From: Nilaparvata lugens
Lineage: Eukaryota > Arthropoda > Insecta > Hemiptera > Delphacidae
NCBI RefSeq assembly: GCF_014356525.2
Contig: NC_052505.1
Coordinates: 7,030,671 to 7,094,670, forward strand
Reading direction: 5' to 3'
Length of the DNA: 64,000 nucleotides
The position numbers and the translations under genes were made by a program. Below the pieces are notes generated by a model. It was not told the origin of the DNA. It saw only the letters and a list, made by a program, of their open reading frames with translations, and ran no database searches. Position 1 is the stretch's first letter; the number at the start of each line of letters is the position of its first letter. Below, one piece after another: positions 1 to 11,800 of the stretch.

Positions 1-171
1 AATCTAGTCGAACATCTTTTTGAAGATAATTCGAAACATTTTTAATGTAATGAACTGTTGAAGGAGAGTTTGTTAGAGTATAACGTATAACTAAGAGCTG
101 AAAATGAAAAACTTTCCATGATTAGTCCAGGAATAATGAGTTACAAGCATTCAAATCACTAACGGACAAAC

Positions 172-710
172 AATAGTTATTTGTGCAACTAGTGCGCAAA
201 GTGACAGTTTGCTGCACCGAAAGAAACGTTTACGCCCGAGCCGTAGGCGAGGGCGGAATGGTTTCTTGAGTGCAGCAGAGGAACTTTGCGCACGTATTTC
301 ACATTAAGTTTTTCCTACAGTTACCATTGAATATGAAAAGTGGGTAATTATGGGTAAAATTGCCTGAAATGCATCAACTGTTTTTCTGTGTAATTTTATT
401 ATTGGTAAAAACCTTAATCCTAAAATCCTAAAGTCCTCGTTGTCGTTGGTTATAATATATAATAGTAATAATTAGCGCGTTGTGCTTCGTTGCACCTCTG
501 CTCACTATAGCAGCCACAGCAGTCACTGTTACCAACTTCATTTTGATTTTGCTGCACTGTTGCTCCATATAACCTACTAAGTATTTTGCGTTGCCATGTT
601 GCAAATCTGGAGTGCAGAAAAATTTTTCCCGCACTAGAGCGGAAAAGTGATTCTTTGCGTTCTGTAATCAGTGCAGCAATGGCCACTTTTCAACGTAACT
701 GTAGGAAAAG
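172..710 (-). mobile_element. Hairpin-rich interspersed element, copy 1
   Basis: This is about 540 bp that recurs in inverted orientation at 1511-2637 and again at 61879-62494. All copies share the ends CTTTTCCTACAG and AATAACTATT. The 190-300 part folds on itself: GTGCGCAAAGT pairs with ACTTTGCGCAC, GCTGCAC with GTGCAGC, and AAGAAAC with GTTTCTT, around a GC-rich core CGAGCCGTAGGCGAGG. No target duplication or long ORF is visible, and I do not recognise the family. It is non-autonomous. Confidence 0.75.
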
Positions 711-1749
711 ATTAAACCGATTGTAGCTGGATGAAGTGAGTACTGAGTAACAGCGATTGAAGAATATGTTCAATGGAGAAGGATGATGGTAAGCAAGAAC
801 GTGGGGCATAACAAGCGAATAAACAGGCGGCGGCAGTGTATGGATGAGCAGAGTGAACGACCAGAGAGAGAATGGAGTTTTCCGGAAGAGGATTTGTAGG
901 GAGAAAATGCTCCAATGCAGAAAAGAAAGGAAGAGCCTATTGAAGGAAACATTCAAGAAAGGAAGAAAAGTAATCCTTTGAGGGCTTTGAGGCGCCTAGC
1001 GACGACTTGAACGTTCAACAGATGCGAGCGAGGGTCGCAAGAGGGTCGCAGTAATCCGCAGTGAGGGAGGGAACAAGTAAGACGAACAAAAAAGATGAGA
1101 AAAGTCGATCGCGCGGACAAGACAAGCCGATTTGGCGTGAAAACAGGGCCAACGACAAATTGGCCGATGACGACCGAGACAACCTCTTAACGAGACAAAT
1201 TGACCGCGAAACACTCTTCCTCTTCCTCAGTTAGCCACCAATGTTTGTCTTCCCACTTACTGCTTTCTTCGTCCAATCCTACAAATATTTGACAAGCACT
1301 CAGAGTCCTTGTTTTTGGGTCAGCACACAACTACCCCTGGACTAACAAAATACTTTGTATCCTGAGATGCTTAAGAAAAGAGCACTGTTGTTACCTGAAT
1401 ATTTGGTTGTTATTTTCGTGCTATAAAGATAAACACTGCGTGAAGAATATTGCTCACTGTAACCCGACAGGAAACTAATCGACTAGATTCATAGATACAC
1501 TACTATTACTTTTTCCTACAGTTACGTTGAAAAGTGGCCATTGCTGCACTGATTACAGAACGCAAAGAATCACTTTTCCGCTCTAGTGCGGGAAAAATTT
1601 TTCTGCACTCCAGATTTGCAACATGTAACGCAAAATACTTACTAGGTTATATGGAGCAACAGTGCAGCAAAATCAAAATTAAGTTGGTAACAGTGAGTGG
1701 GCTGCTATAGTGAGCAGAGGTGCAACGAAGCACAACGCGCTATAGTATA

Positions 1750-1873
1750 TTTCGCACCTAGAGCAGAAAATGAGATTTTTCCAGCTCGAAATCGGTTTTC
1801 AAGTCCGAGGCCGTAGGCCGAGGACTAGAAAAGATTGAGAGCTGGAAAAACATTTTTGCCCGTGGTGCGAACG
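1750..1873. repeat. Long imperfect hairpin with palindromic core
   Basis: TTCGCACC at the left pairs with GGTGCGAA at the right. Inside that, TTTTCCAGCTC pairs with GAGCTGGAAAA, and the apex is the palindrome GTCCGAGGCCGTAGGCCGAG. The apex resembles the core of the hairpin in the host element (CGAGCCGTAGGCGAGG), so the two structures look related. Function unknown. Confidence 0.55.
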
Positions 1874-1877
1874 ATAT

Positions 1878-2344
1878 TTTTCGCCACACTACAGGTATTG
1901 CTGACAAAATAAATGAAGAATACAAAATAAAGAATACTCGTTACGCTATCGTACCTATCTCTTGATTTTAGTGGTAGAAGATTTGCAGTCAGGATTTCAG
2001 ATTCTTTTAAAATTTCACTTGGAATACCACAGTCATCTTCAAGCATTTTTGAAAATTCGGAATGCACTAATCAACAATAAATAATTGAATAAAACTGGTT
2101 GCGAAGTGAATTAGTTTGATTCGAAACTGGAACTGAAATCATGGCTACTTCAGCTGATGATGAAAGTGGCCACTCGCCCGATCTAGCGGATGACTTATTA
2201 ACTACTTCCATGAGCGGCTGGAAAGAGACAACTTTCTGGCCTAGCCCGGAAAAGACACCTGTTTCTGACGTCGTCTGCAAACAAGGTCTTTCAGATCTAC
2301 GTAGGGACTGGAAAACAGCTGCTTTCTGTGCAGTGTGGCGAAAA
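1878..2344. mobile_element. Short TIR element nested in copy 2
   Basis: This is about 467 bp bounded by a perfect 13-bp inverted repeat, TTTTCGCCACACT at the left and AGTGTGGCGAAAA at the right. It contains no complete ORF. The minus-strand fragment at 1945-2067 lies inside it. Superfamily unknown; no clear target duplication. Confidence 0.5.
1945..2067 (-). pseudogene. Possible tyrosine-recombinase (Crypton-like) N-terminal fragment
   Basis: A short open stretch ends in the sequence LTANLLPLKSRDRYDSV. An 'NLLPxKSxxRY' motif is typical of the start of the core-binding region in insect Crypton-like tyrosine recombinases. The frame has no ATG (GTG only), and the similarity stops after about 20 residues. 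This is recall of a short motif, so it may be chance. Confidence 0.25.
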
Positions 2345-2680
2345 TTATTATTCATTATATATTATAACCAAGGACAACGAGGACTTTAGGATTAAGGTTT
2401 TTATCAATAATAAAATTACACAGAAAAACATTTGATGCATTTCAGGCAATTTTACCCATAATTACCCACTTTTCATATTCAATGGTAACTGTAAGAAAAA
2501 CTTAATGTGAAATACGTGCGCAAAGTTCCTCTGCTGCACTCAAGAAACCATTCCGCCCTCGCCTACGGCTCGGGCGTAAACGTTTCTTTCGGTGCAGCAA
2601 ACTGTCACTTTGCGCACTAGTTGCACAAATAACTATTTCCGTTAGGGCTACCTACTCTTTAATATAAATTAATATATTAA

Positions 2681-2771
2681 TCTGAGAACCCTTTTTAAAA
2701 TTGTTTACTCACAACATGTGAAACAAATTATACATGAGTAAACAAAATTTAAAAAGGGTACTTGGATTTTT
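2681..2771. repeat. Fold-back repeat, AAAAAGGGTAC family, copy 1
   Basis: The arms TGAGAACCCTTTTTAAAATT...TTTACTCA and TGAGTAAA...TTTAAAAAGGGTACTT pair around a short spacer that contains GTGAAAC. It shares the AAAAAGGGTAC arm and the GAAAC core with the copy at 25961-26089. Confidence 0.6.
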
Positions 2772-2941
2772 ATTTTCATTTACTTCTATTACTGTATACG
2801 TATTCCAGAGAGAATAGCTGTCAACTTATCTAAGACTAAGTTATTATTTCAAAGATTTCAACTGAACATTTGATTGATAACCATTGCTTATGGTCAGCTG
2901 AAAGAATACCATTAAAAGTCTATAATTATCAGCCAGTAGGC

Positions 2942-3073
2942 AAAAGAGATGTTGGCAGACCACGCAAGCGTTGGCAATAATAGGATTTTTTATGTTTATT
3001 TGAATAATTGGCTAGATGTGAGTCGGAACAGGTTAAAGCCTAATCCTTGTTTTGTAAGAAGAAGAAGAAGACC
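2942..3073 (+). pseudogene. 3' end relic of an RTE/CR1-like LINE
   Basis: The plus frame at 2942-2980 reads KRDVGRPRKRWQ then a stop. This is the 'RGRPxxxW' motif found near the C-terminus of RTE-type retrotransposon polyproteins and is also seen in the LINE at 36062-36775. About 40 bp later comes the usual C-terminal tail sequence, broken by stops, ending in the tandem tail (GAA)4. The middle is deleted. Confidence 0.5.
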
Positions 3074-3817
3074 ATTGCTTATTTAAACCATATAAAAAGC
3101 AAGAGATTGTTTGCACTCTACATTTCTTATACTCTATAGTCATCTTTTTATAATCTTACTTAATGTCGAAATAAGATTATGAGATTAATTCAAATGTATA
3201 GTTATGTTGTTTTTTATAAGATTTTAGATCTTATCTAAGAACTTAGAAGCAAAGTATGATACTTATATTTAGAAGCTTGGTAGCAAGATATGACAAACTG
3301 TTCAGAATTAAGTTTAATGTAGAATATTTTTACTCTAAATGATTCATTAAAGAGAATGTAGAATATTTTTACCATAAATGATTCATTATTGTAGTTGTGT
3401 GATGATTTCGGTTTACAGGTTTCTAATGTGTGTATGAAAATCATGATTTCTTATAGAAGAGTATGAACGTGTGCAGCTGTTTAGAAATCACAAGAGAGTG
3501 TATCCGTATTATTCAACAAGAAAGTACAGTTAGGTAATGGAAATATGAAATTACTGTATAATAATTATTTCGAATATCCAATGAAAGCTTTATAGATAGA
3601 ACTAAGGACTTCTGCCATTGCAAATATGAACTGAAGAACTAAATAGCAGAAGGAAATTTAAAGAATTTAACTGTCCAAAAACTATTGTTCCATCGTTTTT
3701 ATTTCTTCCATCATTGAAATTTTAAAAAATATTTTATTTTTGCAAATACAATGAATATTATTGTTCCAGATATTTGCATGTTGAGAGAGAGGGAAAATGT
3801 AAAAATGATGAACTCAC

Positions 3818-3908
3818 CAGGAAGCAGCGACCTGAGACATTTCTGGACTCAGCATGGGGTACGGATACTGTCCCGTCGTAAACGGGTACATGGGCGCCCT
3901 CGTTAAGC
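3818..3908 (-). CDS. pan: Pangolin/TCF exon encoding the YPF...[14 protein letters not shown] segment
   Basis: This is an internal coding exon of pangolin, the TCF/LEF HMG-box factor that recruits Armadillo/beta-catenin to Wnt target genes. On the minus strand an acceptor (TGTTGCAG, ending at 3909) is followed by a 91-nt exon and the donor TG|GTGAGT. It encodes [19 protein letters not shown] then [11 protein letters not shown], matching the proline/tyrosine-rich linker of insect pangolin upstream of the HMG box. Its first two bases complete the Gly codon started by exon 19665-19530 (phase 1), and its last two start the Trp codon. The HMG box and C-clamp exons must lie beyond position 1. Recognition is from memory of the protein family; the splice sites are seen directly. 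Confidence 0.92.
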
Positions 3909-4127
3909 CTGCAACATCACAATTTATATTAACAATCGAATTTATCAAGAAATCTTCTATATGAAAACATTCACGACACGCAAAAAAAAAGAAACAAACA
4001 ATCGAACATAACAGACAAATTCTAAAACTATTCTACATGACTAGAAGCAAATTAAACTCTTATCAGAAAATATATTGGAAAAAATGAAAAGCAAGGAATA
4101 ATAATTTGAATAATTAGTTGAGAATAA

Positions 4128-4129
4128 TT

Positions 4130-4160
<31 letters not shown>

Positions 4161-4162
4161 TT
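4128..4162. repeat. (TTTA)n microsatellite
   Basis: About nine TTTA units. Such runs often mark the A-rich tail of a retroelement inserted in minus orientation; none is clearly recognisable beside it. Confidence 0.8.
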
Positions 4163-4940
4163 AGATAGAGCGAACAATGTTTTATATTTTATAGCACGGT
4201 TAGGTCAGTAACTTTATTTCCAAAACTCATATGAAAAATGTGAGCTTAACTACCACAATGAGAAGAAGGAGTTGATAACAATAAAATATAAAGTGTTCAT
4301 TGCTTTCTTTTTCAATTCAATTCAATTCAATTTATTTTCCTTTACACACATACATAAAATACAAGTAATATTAAATTACAACAAGAATAAACAACTAGCA
4401 AAATTAGTACAAAAAAAAACAAAAAAGTTTCTAGAACTGAATTGTCAATAATTACTCCTGAGACAAACGAGTATTTTTGTCTCTATGATTACTAGTAGCT
4501 CAAAGAACATGAGAACAATATTATATGAATGATGTTCTTGTCCAAGATTAGGTAATAATTGGATTCTCGCTTGGAATAATTGAATATATTAACTCTGAAG
4601 AATCAAAATACAGATAAATATAAAGTGCATCAAAATAAGATAATTTCTCTAGCTAAATGTGAATTGAAATGAATAAAAGCTTGGAAAAAATACAATATAA
4701 CATAATTCATGCAAATCCCATTTACTTAGAAACTTAACCATAGAAACAATGAAACATGCAGTTCATGCTTTGGAGCCACTAATAATATTTTATTTGAGGG
4801 TGGATGACAGAACTAATTGGAATTCAGAAATCTCATCCCTAATGAATTCCCTGTGTTTTTGTGAAGGTGATCCATATTGAATTGAAACGACTTAATGTTG
4901 TCAAAACCAATGATTGATTATAACAATTTTAAATACAGTA

Positions 4941-5307
4941 CTATAGTGAAGTCCATGTTATAATGGCAGTGTACTAAGATAGGAGAAAAGGGTTGCCAGA
5001 TCTCAGCCTTGCCACCCAAACAGCTGATACTGGTATATCTGATCAATTTAACTGTTCATTATTGTTAAAAATAGTTAATCATATTTTATTTGTCAAAAAA
5101 AATATTTTTTACAGATGTAATAATATATTTTCATGATTGAGACAAAATATTTTGTCAATTAGTTGAATTTCTCCATTGTTGATAAACGATGTGGCAACAT
5201 CGCAAAGCATGAAAGAGATAGCGCCATCTGCTTTGTTGAATGATAGACAAGGATAGCAACACCATTGCAAATCACACACTGCCATTATAACGTGGACCTC
5301 ACTATAG
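4941..5307. mobile_element. TIR element (CTATAGTGAGGTCC family), full-length copy
   Basis: This is 367 bp with imperfect inverted termini of about 30 bp, CTATAGTGAAGTCCATGTTA at the left and the complement of CGTGGACCTCACTATAG at the right, each followed inward by ATAATGGCAGTG. Both ends are TATA, consistent with TA target duplication as in Tc1/mariner-like MITEs. It is non-coding. Other copies are at 27937, 30277, 50870 and 62067. Confidence 0.8.
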
Positions 5308-6373
5308 TTTACTAGATATTGATAATGATGCAACAACCAAAACCAGAAGTATCTCAAATTGTTTTAATAAACCAGTGGTTCTGACAACATCAAGTCATTA
5401 TCATTTAATCCTGGATTTATTAACCTTTTTCCAAGAATAATAATTCTTTATAATAATATTCATGATGTTCATATATTTAATTGCATCCTACGGTCTAGAA
5501 AAAAATCAGCAACGGGCTTACTAAAACAGTGGTGAATAAGGGTTGTAGGAAGGTTGGGGTTGGGGAGAGTGAAATTTGTCAGAGAATTGTCAAGCGATCT
5601 GCCAGCTATTGCACGACTCATAATAAATCACGAAGTGTCGAGTACAGCCAGGGGCAACCCCCCTCCCATCCCCCCACAACACATACCCATATAGCCCGCT
5701 TTTACTTGACAACCGGCTGAATTGAACCGCGGCGCCTATCTAGATTTTTTTGTTTTCCATTTTTTTCAGTTCACTTTCAACCCTCTCATGATTAAAAACA
5801 CGCCTCGACGGCGACAGGCCTGCAGCAAAGCATTGCATTGCACAGCCGCACTTTTTCTTACGCCAGCTTTTTCTTGTGATGATGTGCTGTGTAATTAACA
5901 TCACACCATCAACACTTTCACGAGCCGCCTTGCACTCATGCACAAAAATAACTTTTCAAAACTGAACATTTCAAGTGAGCAAACCCTACACTACAGCTCT
6001 CACTATCAAAGGAATGCAACCTCGTTGCATTCAATTACACGTTAAACGAATGCAATTAATTAACGATGGAAAAGATTAATTTACAGTTACACATCAGTGC
6101 CATATTCGCGATTCAAATTTTAGCTGCTATAGTGATTATTCACACTAAGGAAAATACTCAGTGATGCCACATCACAGCTGACGACACCCGACTGATACTG
6201 AACCGGTATGGCAACGAACATGACATAACCGTCTTTAGTATTTTAATACTATGCATATGCTATGCATTATATTAGAATAGCATAATATGCTATGTTACAA
6301 TGTCATATGCTAGAATAGCATAGACAAACAATAGCAACAAATAGCTTACGCTTATCCTTTCTCTATGGTTTAA

Positions 6374-8724
6374 GGGGAGTCGAACATCCTATCTTACTCC
6401 ATGTTAACATTTTGTACCTTTTCTCTGTTACCATTAAACATAGAGACTTGATTTTTTTTTTTATTTGAAAGATCCATTTTTCTTCTATAATTTAAATGTG
6501 TGACATTTTCATGTGATTGAATTTGTATTTTTCACAATTTTTTTCCTGAATGATGATTTTTTCCAAATAACAGGATCCTCTGCCTCTTGATATTGGTCTT
6601 CCAGCCTTCTCCTTGATAGAATTCTTTTCTGTCTAATTTTTTTTCAATGTCATTGAATTTCCTCTCACTTTTTTGGATCTGTTCTTCGTCGAGCTTCCTC
6701 ATGGCATCCATCATGTGACTTCCAGGGATGAATTTCATTTCTTCAAACAGCTGTATTTTGTTCTTGTTCCCATCATTGAATCTTGTAATAGCCTCATATA
6801 CACCAAAATGTAAACTTTCAATCCCTACAAAAACCCGTTTAGGCAAAACAGTCCATATAACATTATTCAGGCTCTCATTTGGATTTTGTGTCTTTCCTCG
6901 AATACACTTTTCTAGCAGCTTCTTATCTGATAGGTCCCTGAATATGTACTTGATCTCATTCATGATAATTGTTGGTAAATGAAAGTGACAATTATGGTCA
7001 TAAAAAGTTCCTTCCTTCTGAGCTTTTCTAAATTTACACCATGTATCATCTGTATCAGGGCATAGTTGATGCTTGGGTTCTTCATTACTAGATGATACAT
7101 GGAAATAAAGTGCCCACACTGCTTGATGCATGGCACTTACACTTTCAACATTTCTTTTGATGGCAAGTCCATAATAAATTTGAATTTTCTGAATAGCAGT
7201 ATCAGTCAGTCTATTTTTTCCACCAAGTGTCTTGCCATCAGATAGCTTTCGATGTTGAGCCTTCAAATTTCTCAGTCTGGTGCCCATTCTCTTCTCCACA
7301 TGCCCAATGCATTCAAGCTTTTTTATTTCAATATTTGGACCATAGGGCTGAGCATTACAAACAGCCTGAAATGCCTTGGAGTCGCCATCTCCCAGGTAAT
7401 CAATATATCTGACATTATACTGATTCTGAGATCTCTGAAACATCTCTAATGCCCCAGCAACTTCCATACCTCCAGAAGTCCCAATATAATTGGCTTTGCA
7501 TTCATCCAAATGGATATTATTGCTCTTCTGTGGACATAGACAATACTTTGATAATACAGATATGTCAATCACTTTACCTGTCTCAACAGATGTCATGGAC
7601 ACAATCCCATTCAATGAAGTGTGACCTCTCCTCTGCCATGATCCATCTATTGCAACACACAAATCTCTACTACTGGTCCTGTCAACTGCTTCTTCAACAG
7701 CATCTTTCATTGACTTCTTGCACACACTGCTCATCACAGAGCCTAAATGTAACTCATATTCGTGGTATCGGCCTGGGGGAGGAGGAAGATTCATGATTCC
7801 ACATAGAGTCTTTGCTGATGTTTGACCTCTTCCAATACATCTAAGTCCATATACTAACCTAGCATTTATATAATAAATATTCTTCTGGGAATCATTTTCA
7901 CCCTGTATCACTGATTTATTACTGTTTACCATGTCAGCACTAGCAGAACAAGATGGGCAAATATTTTTATTTTGCAAGCTAAACCTGAGATTGTCTCTGA
8001 CGAAATAATAAGGTTATGTTTACAAAAACGGCATACACCTATTGTCTGTAGTGTATTACTAAATTGTTTCAAATCAATAATACAGTATCTAAAATCACTG
8101 TCATTTTCATATCCCACAAACTTATCACTGAGTTTCGTGTAGGAAGATGAATGTTTTGATGGCTCAGCTTGAGCAAGAACCTCTGATCTTGAAGAATTGT
8201 TTGTGGATGATGTACTAGATCTGTAATTGAACCCACCTCTTCTTTTCTTGAAAACCTTTCCCTCACATCTAGGCATTTTCACTAATACTTATAATAAATA
8301 TACTGATGAAAAATACTGATATTCAGAATAAAATTTTGCAAACACTACAATATGCAATAATTTCACATTTTCACAACACAAACATAACCAAAATCCCAAA
8401 CCAGCTGGTTTGTCTACGAAAAGAATACAGTACCAACATCACAAGCTTGAAAAGAGTGAATCATATTATGTACTTTCAATAATAAATTACAAATCATTGA
8501 AGAAATTTATTCCGGAGAACGTCCTGCTGCCATGAATACCTACTCAAACTTATAAGAGCATATTTTGACGCATGTAATAGTTTTTTTAAAAAAATATTAA
8601 AAATACTTCCCATCGTCATAGAGATGTGATCCAGGTATCATTGAAAAGCGGGAATTTCAAACTATCATATGAACTCAAAAACAAAAAATTGATATTTTTT
8701 CAAAAATTTCATGTTTAACTCCCC
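6374..8724 (-). mobile_element. Kolobok-like DNA transposon with TTAA target duplications
   Basis: The 2351-bp element is flanked on both sides by TTAA (6370-6373 and 8725-8728). Its termini are inverted: GGGGAGTCGAACAT at the left and, on the complement of the right end, GGGGAGTTAAACAT (12 of 14 identical). TTAA duplications next to G-rich TIRs are the hallmark of Kolobok (and of piggyBac). The encoded protein is not piggyBac-like but belongs to the family that Pfam calls Mutator-like transposase domain. Full length and a single frameshift suggest a fairly recent insertion. Confidence 0.75.
6532..8276 (-). pseudogene. Transposase (Mutator-like transposase domain), one frameshift
   Basis: Translation starts at an ATG at 8276 (MPRCEGKVFKKRRGGF, basic) and runs about 100 residues, including CRFCKHN and SGLACK. 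The frame then changes in an A-rich stretch near 7962-7976 (one base fewer than needed), and a 480-residue frame continues to a stop at 6532. Landmarks in the second frame, numbered from its first residue: CPSC (7-10), C-x-G-x-G region (47-51), VAIDGSWQRRGHTSLNG with D111, GDGDSKAF with D197/D199, ECIGHVEKRMG (222-232), and PNESLNNVIW with E368. This spacing fits a DDE catalytic triad with a C-x-x-H insert. The putative zinc-binding cysteines straddle the frameshift. Likely inactive unless -1 frameshifting occurs. It would catalyse cut-and-paste of its own element. Confidence 0.85.
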
Positions 8725-8768
8725 TTAAGTTAAATTATACACGAAACGATTTTTGGATGTTCTATTCT

Positions 8769-8875
8769 TTGCCGTTCTTATGAATTCTATAGATTGAACA
8801 TGACTTGGCAAGCAGATGATGTGTCCATGTGTTTGCCAAGTTCCGTTTAATCTGGTAGATTTCATAAGGACGGCA
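8769..8875. repeat. Long imperfect hairpin (miRNA-precursor-like or fold-back)
   Basis: Arms 8769-8811 and 8832-8875 are about 43 nt each and pair with scattered mismatches: TTGCCGTTCTTATGAA with TTCATAAGGACGGCAA at the base, and ACTTGGCAA with TTGCCAAGT at the top. The loop is 20 nt. A (TG)n run follows at once. Size and mismatch pattern fit a precursor microRNA, but a degenerate MITE is equally possible. Confidence 0.5.
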
Positions 8876-11800
8876 AAAAATCGATGTGTGTGTGTGTGTA
8901 ACTGGCTTAATGGAGGGTGGAAGATCAATCTTAAATGGTACGGAATAGTTAAGTTCGAATAATGGATATTGAATTTAGAATATATAGGCTACAGTAATTG
9001 AAAATATATATTCACAGTTTATTCCCGGAAAAACTTCACGTATTCAACAATCAATTTTTTATCAGGAGTGTTTTGAGATCTTGACTAGTTTTGAAGCTAG
9101 ATTTTAACTGCTATGCTATCTGAGTAACACCAGTCAACAAAACACGTATGAAGAAATTTTCAAGCAAAACTACTCGTTCGAACGCTTCTTAGATAGTTGG
9201 CAGAGAATCATGCATGACTTGGCCTACACCAGATAAGAAGACCTCTTGAGAAATGCATGCATGCAGTCTATCTAGACTAGAACCAACTAACTTTCTTTCC
9301 CTTTTTATTCCCTACTTCCTATCCGCCTAGCTGCATACAACGTTTCCTAGCCACAACTACTTCCTGTATTATGCGAGCCAACTAATTCTGCCTTCAGCCC
9401 TTCTACAAATGACCTTTTTTACGCCCATCGAGGTGACACACAGGCAGAACACTCGAGTGTCAACTAGACGAAGCAATCAGCAGTTGAGAAGGCTTTCAAG
9501 ACAGGGTTGCAGTTGCAAATGCAGCTAGTTGGTGACTGCCGACGACGTAGTGCCGCAATTACAGCAAGAAAACGACAAAAATGGGGCAAATGCATATGCG
9601 TGCACCAATTAATTCCCCCAACGATTCAGGTTTTGCCTTGATGCTATCTTTTCCAGCATTTCGTTCAGTCACACACGTACACACCAACAGTTCTTGTCTC
9701 GTTTTACCATAGAGAAACTGAATACTTTGTCTTTGTCGTTTGTCTCTGGTTTTACTAACTCGCACTCTCGCTCACACTCTTGTACTAACGACACCCCTTC
9801 GCGCTACCAATAACTCAGAAACTCTGACTCTTGGTCATATGGCTTTTTCTCTTCCAATCATACTTCCTTCATCCCATATCCCATCATACCCCTTCACGCT
9901 TCCTGATTCCTTTTGTACTCTCTCAAAGATTAAACGATTTTCTAGGTTAACCAAAGTTGGAAATCCTAATCCTCCCTTATTTTAGCACACCTTACCTTGT
10001 AGCCTGTTTTTAATGATATTTGAACTTTGTTTTGTATTTTGATCTTAATTTGTGTGTTTTTATTATTCAATACAGTTGAAATTTGAAATAGAAAAAGGAC
10101 ATCAGATCTCTTAGAGCATTGATGGATAGATAGATAATTGCCTTTATCTATAGCAATTTAAAATATTACAAGTATTATGAAGTTAAGGCAATAAGAGTGG
10201 GCTCTTCACCCAAAAGATGTGAGAAGTGTCTAAAGCCAACAAACTAACCCATCAATGAAAGTGAAATGGGACCGATCAATATCAATTGATGAGAAGAGCA
10301 AATAAGTAGAGGCAAATGACAAATGGTAAGCAGTGGGCACTGAGATAAGGGTTTACCTAGAGAAATGAGTCACACGGCCGGCAACCCTATCGCTCACGTT
10401 TTATTGCAAAGGGTGAATGCGCCCTGTCTCTTCGAATAAAATAGTCCGGTGTAACTTACAAAGGACATGCCGCAGCCCTTCCCCTCCAGCCACACAGCAA
10501 CGCACGTTTCATTAATTGTGCTCAGTGTATGGACCGAAGACTATTCTCTTTGTGACGGTCTTTTCTGTGTACTGTGCATTTGACAACATTGCTATTCCAC
10601 CACTCCTCACCCTCCCCCAATGTGCCACCTACAGCCATACCTTTCGAAAAAATAGAACACACAGATATCGGTCGTGCGCATAAAAGCCCTCGTTAAACGA
10701 GACGCTATTATTTTTGCAACTTGCAGCAACACTATCCAAAGTCTGATTCGTGCAGACGACGAAAAAAGTGCATATGTGGCTGTGGCTGGTCGCTGGCAAA
10801 AATCAAAGTAAATTGCTAATCATCGGTCGCTCTCTGCGAGGAGCACTGCACAGACTGCAATGCACAATACCCAACGTAGCCAACTGGAACCAGGTTACGG
10901 GCCAATTCGTTCAATAAAAATGTTTTGGTAAAAAATAATTGATTTCCGAGGAAGGAAAAGAGTAATTAATGGATCGGTGTTCGATGAATCCAGCCAGCTT
11001 GAAGCTTCTAACAAGAGCCTACAATTGTACAATTGAATACTCAAAGTGAAATTTTTGCATGATACAATTCGTAACTCACCTACTTCAATGTGTTGTGTAT
11101 ATTACATATCTGATGACAAAGCTGAGGATTCAAATGAGTATATCATTGTTCACTTCAGTCGTATAACCAATAATATAGCAGTAAATATATTTATAGGTGG
11201 TACTCCTCAATAGTGAATATGAATTGTGGAATTAGGTAAGATAATTATTTATTAATAACTGCAATGAAGATCACTCTCAACTTGAACAACGATTCATCAA
11301 TCCTAATCCATATTTATCAATTAAATGGATTTAGATCATCTCGAACACACATAGCATAAATAATGAATCTACGATCACCATGATGTAAAACATCTTCAAA
11401 TCTTGGATATGTATATGAATGAAGGATTAATTTATTAATAAAGAAATAAGTTGAAACTTTTGTTTCCAAAACTTTTTTTATATAAGACACAACTAGTTTT
11501 GACTTCCCCAAGCCATTTTCAAGTTTTTTCCGAAATGAACTCATAAGTTTTTTTCCGAAATGTACTTTTTTGATGAAAGAAAAATATTTCATAGTATAGC
11601 ACCATTACAATTAAACTGAATACAATTCAACACACTGAATATTACAGTATCTGTAACTCACATGACAGAGTAACAACTACAAACGGCTGCGTATTTGCAC
11701 TTGTGGTTGAGAGTTCTAGTTGTTGCGAACATCTACAACAAAGAACCAGCCTGAGTGAGTTTGCTGCTTTTAGTGCCGATTGTTCATATAATTGGCCTAG

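Larger units (their letters stand above)
1511..2637 (+). mobile_element. Hairpin-rich interspersed element, copy 2, with nested insertions
   Basis: This has the same sequence as copy 1 in the opposite orientation, so 172-2637 is a large inverted repeat with an 800-bp spacer. Compared with copy 1, the element is interrupted between about 1741 and 2345 by roughly 600 bp of foreign sequence, then resumes with the segment containing GGACAACGAGGACTTTAGG. The insertion consists of a hairpin module and a separate short TIR element, annotated individually. Confidence 0.75.
1..3817 (-). other. Pangolin intron 3' of exon 3908-3818, filled with repeats
   Basis: The donor at 3817-3816 (TG|GTGAGT) opens an intron that runs off the low end of the window. 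The next exon should begin with one base completing a Trp codon; I do not find it here. Besides the listed repeats, 710-1510 and 3075-3815 show nothing recognisable. Confidence 0.6.

Noticed and set aside
2141..2389. 82-residue plus-strand frame starting MATSADDESGHSPDL
   Set aside because: It begins inside the nested TIR element and runs across its end into the host repeat, so the continuous frame is a chance fusion.
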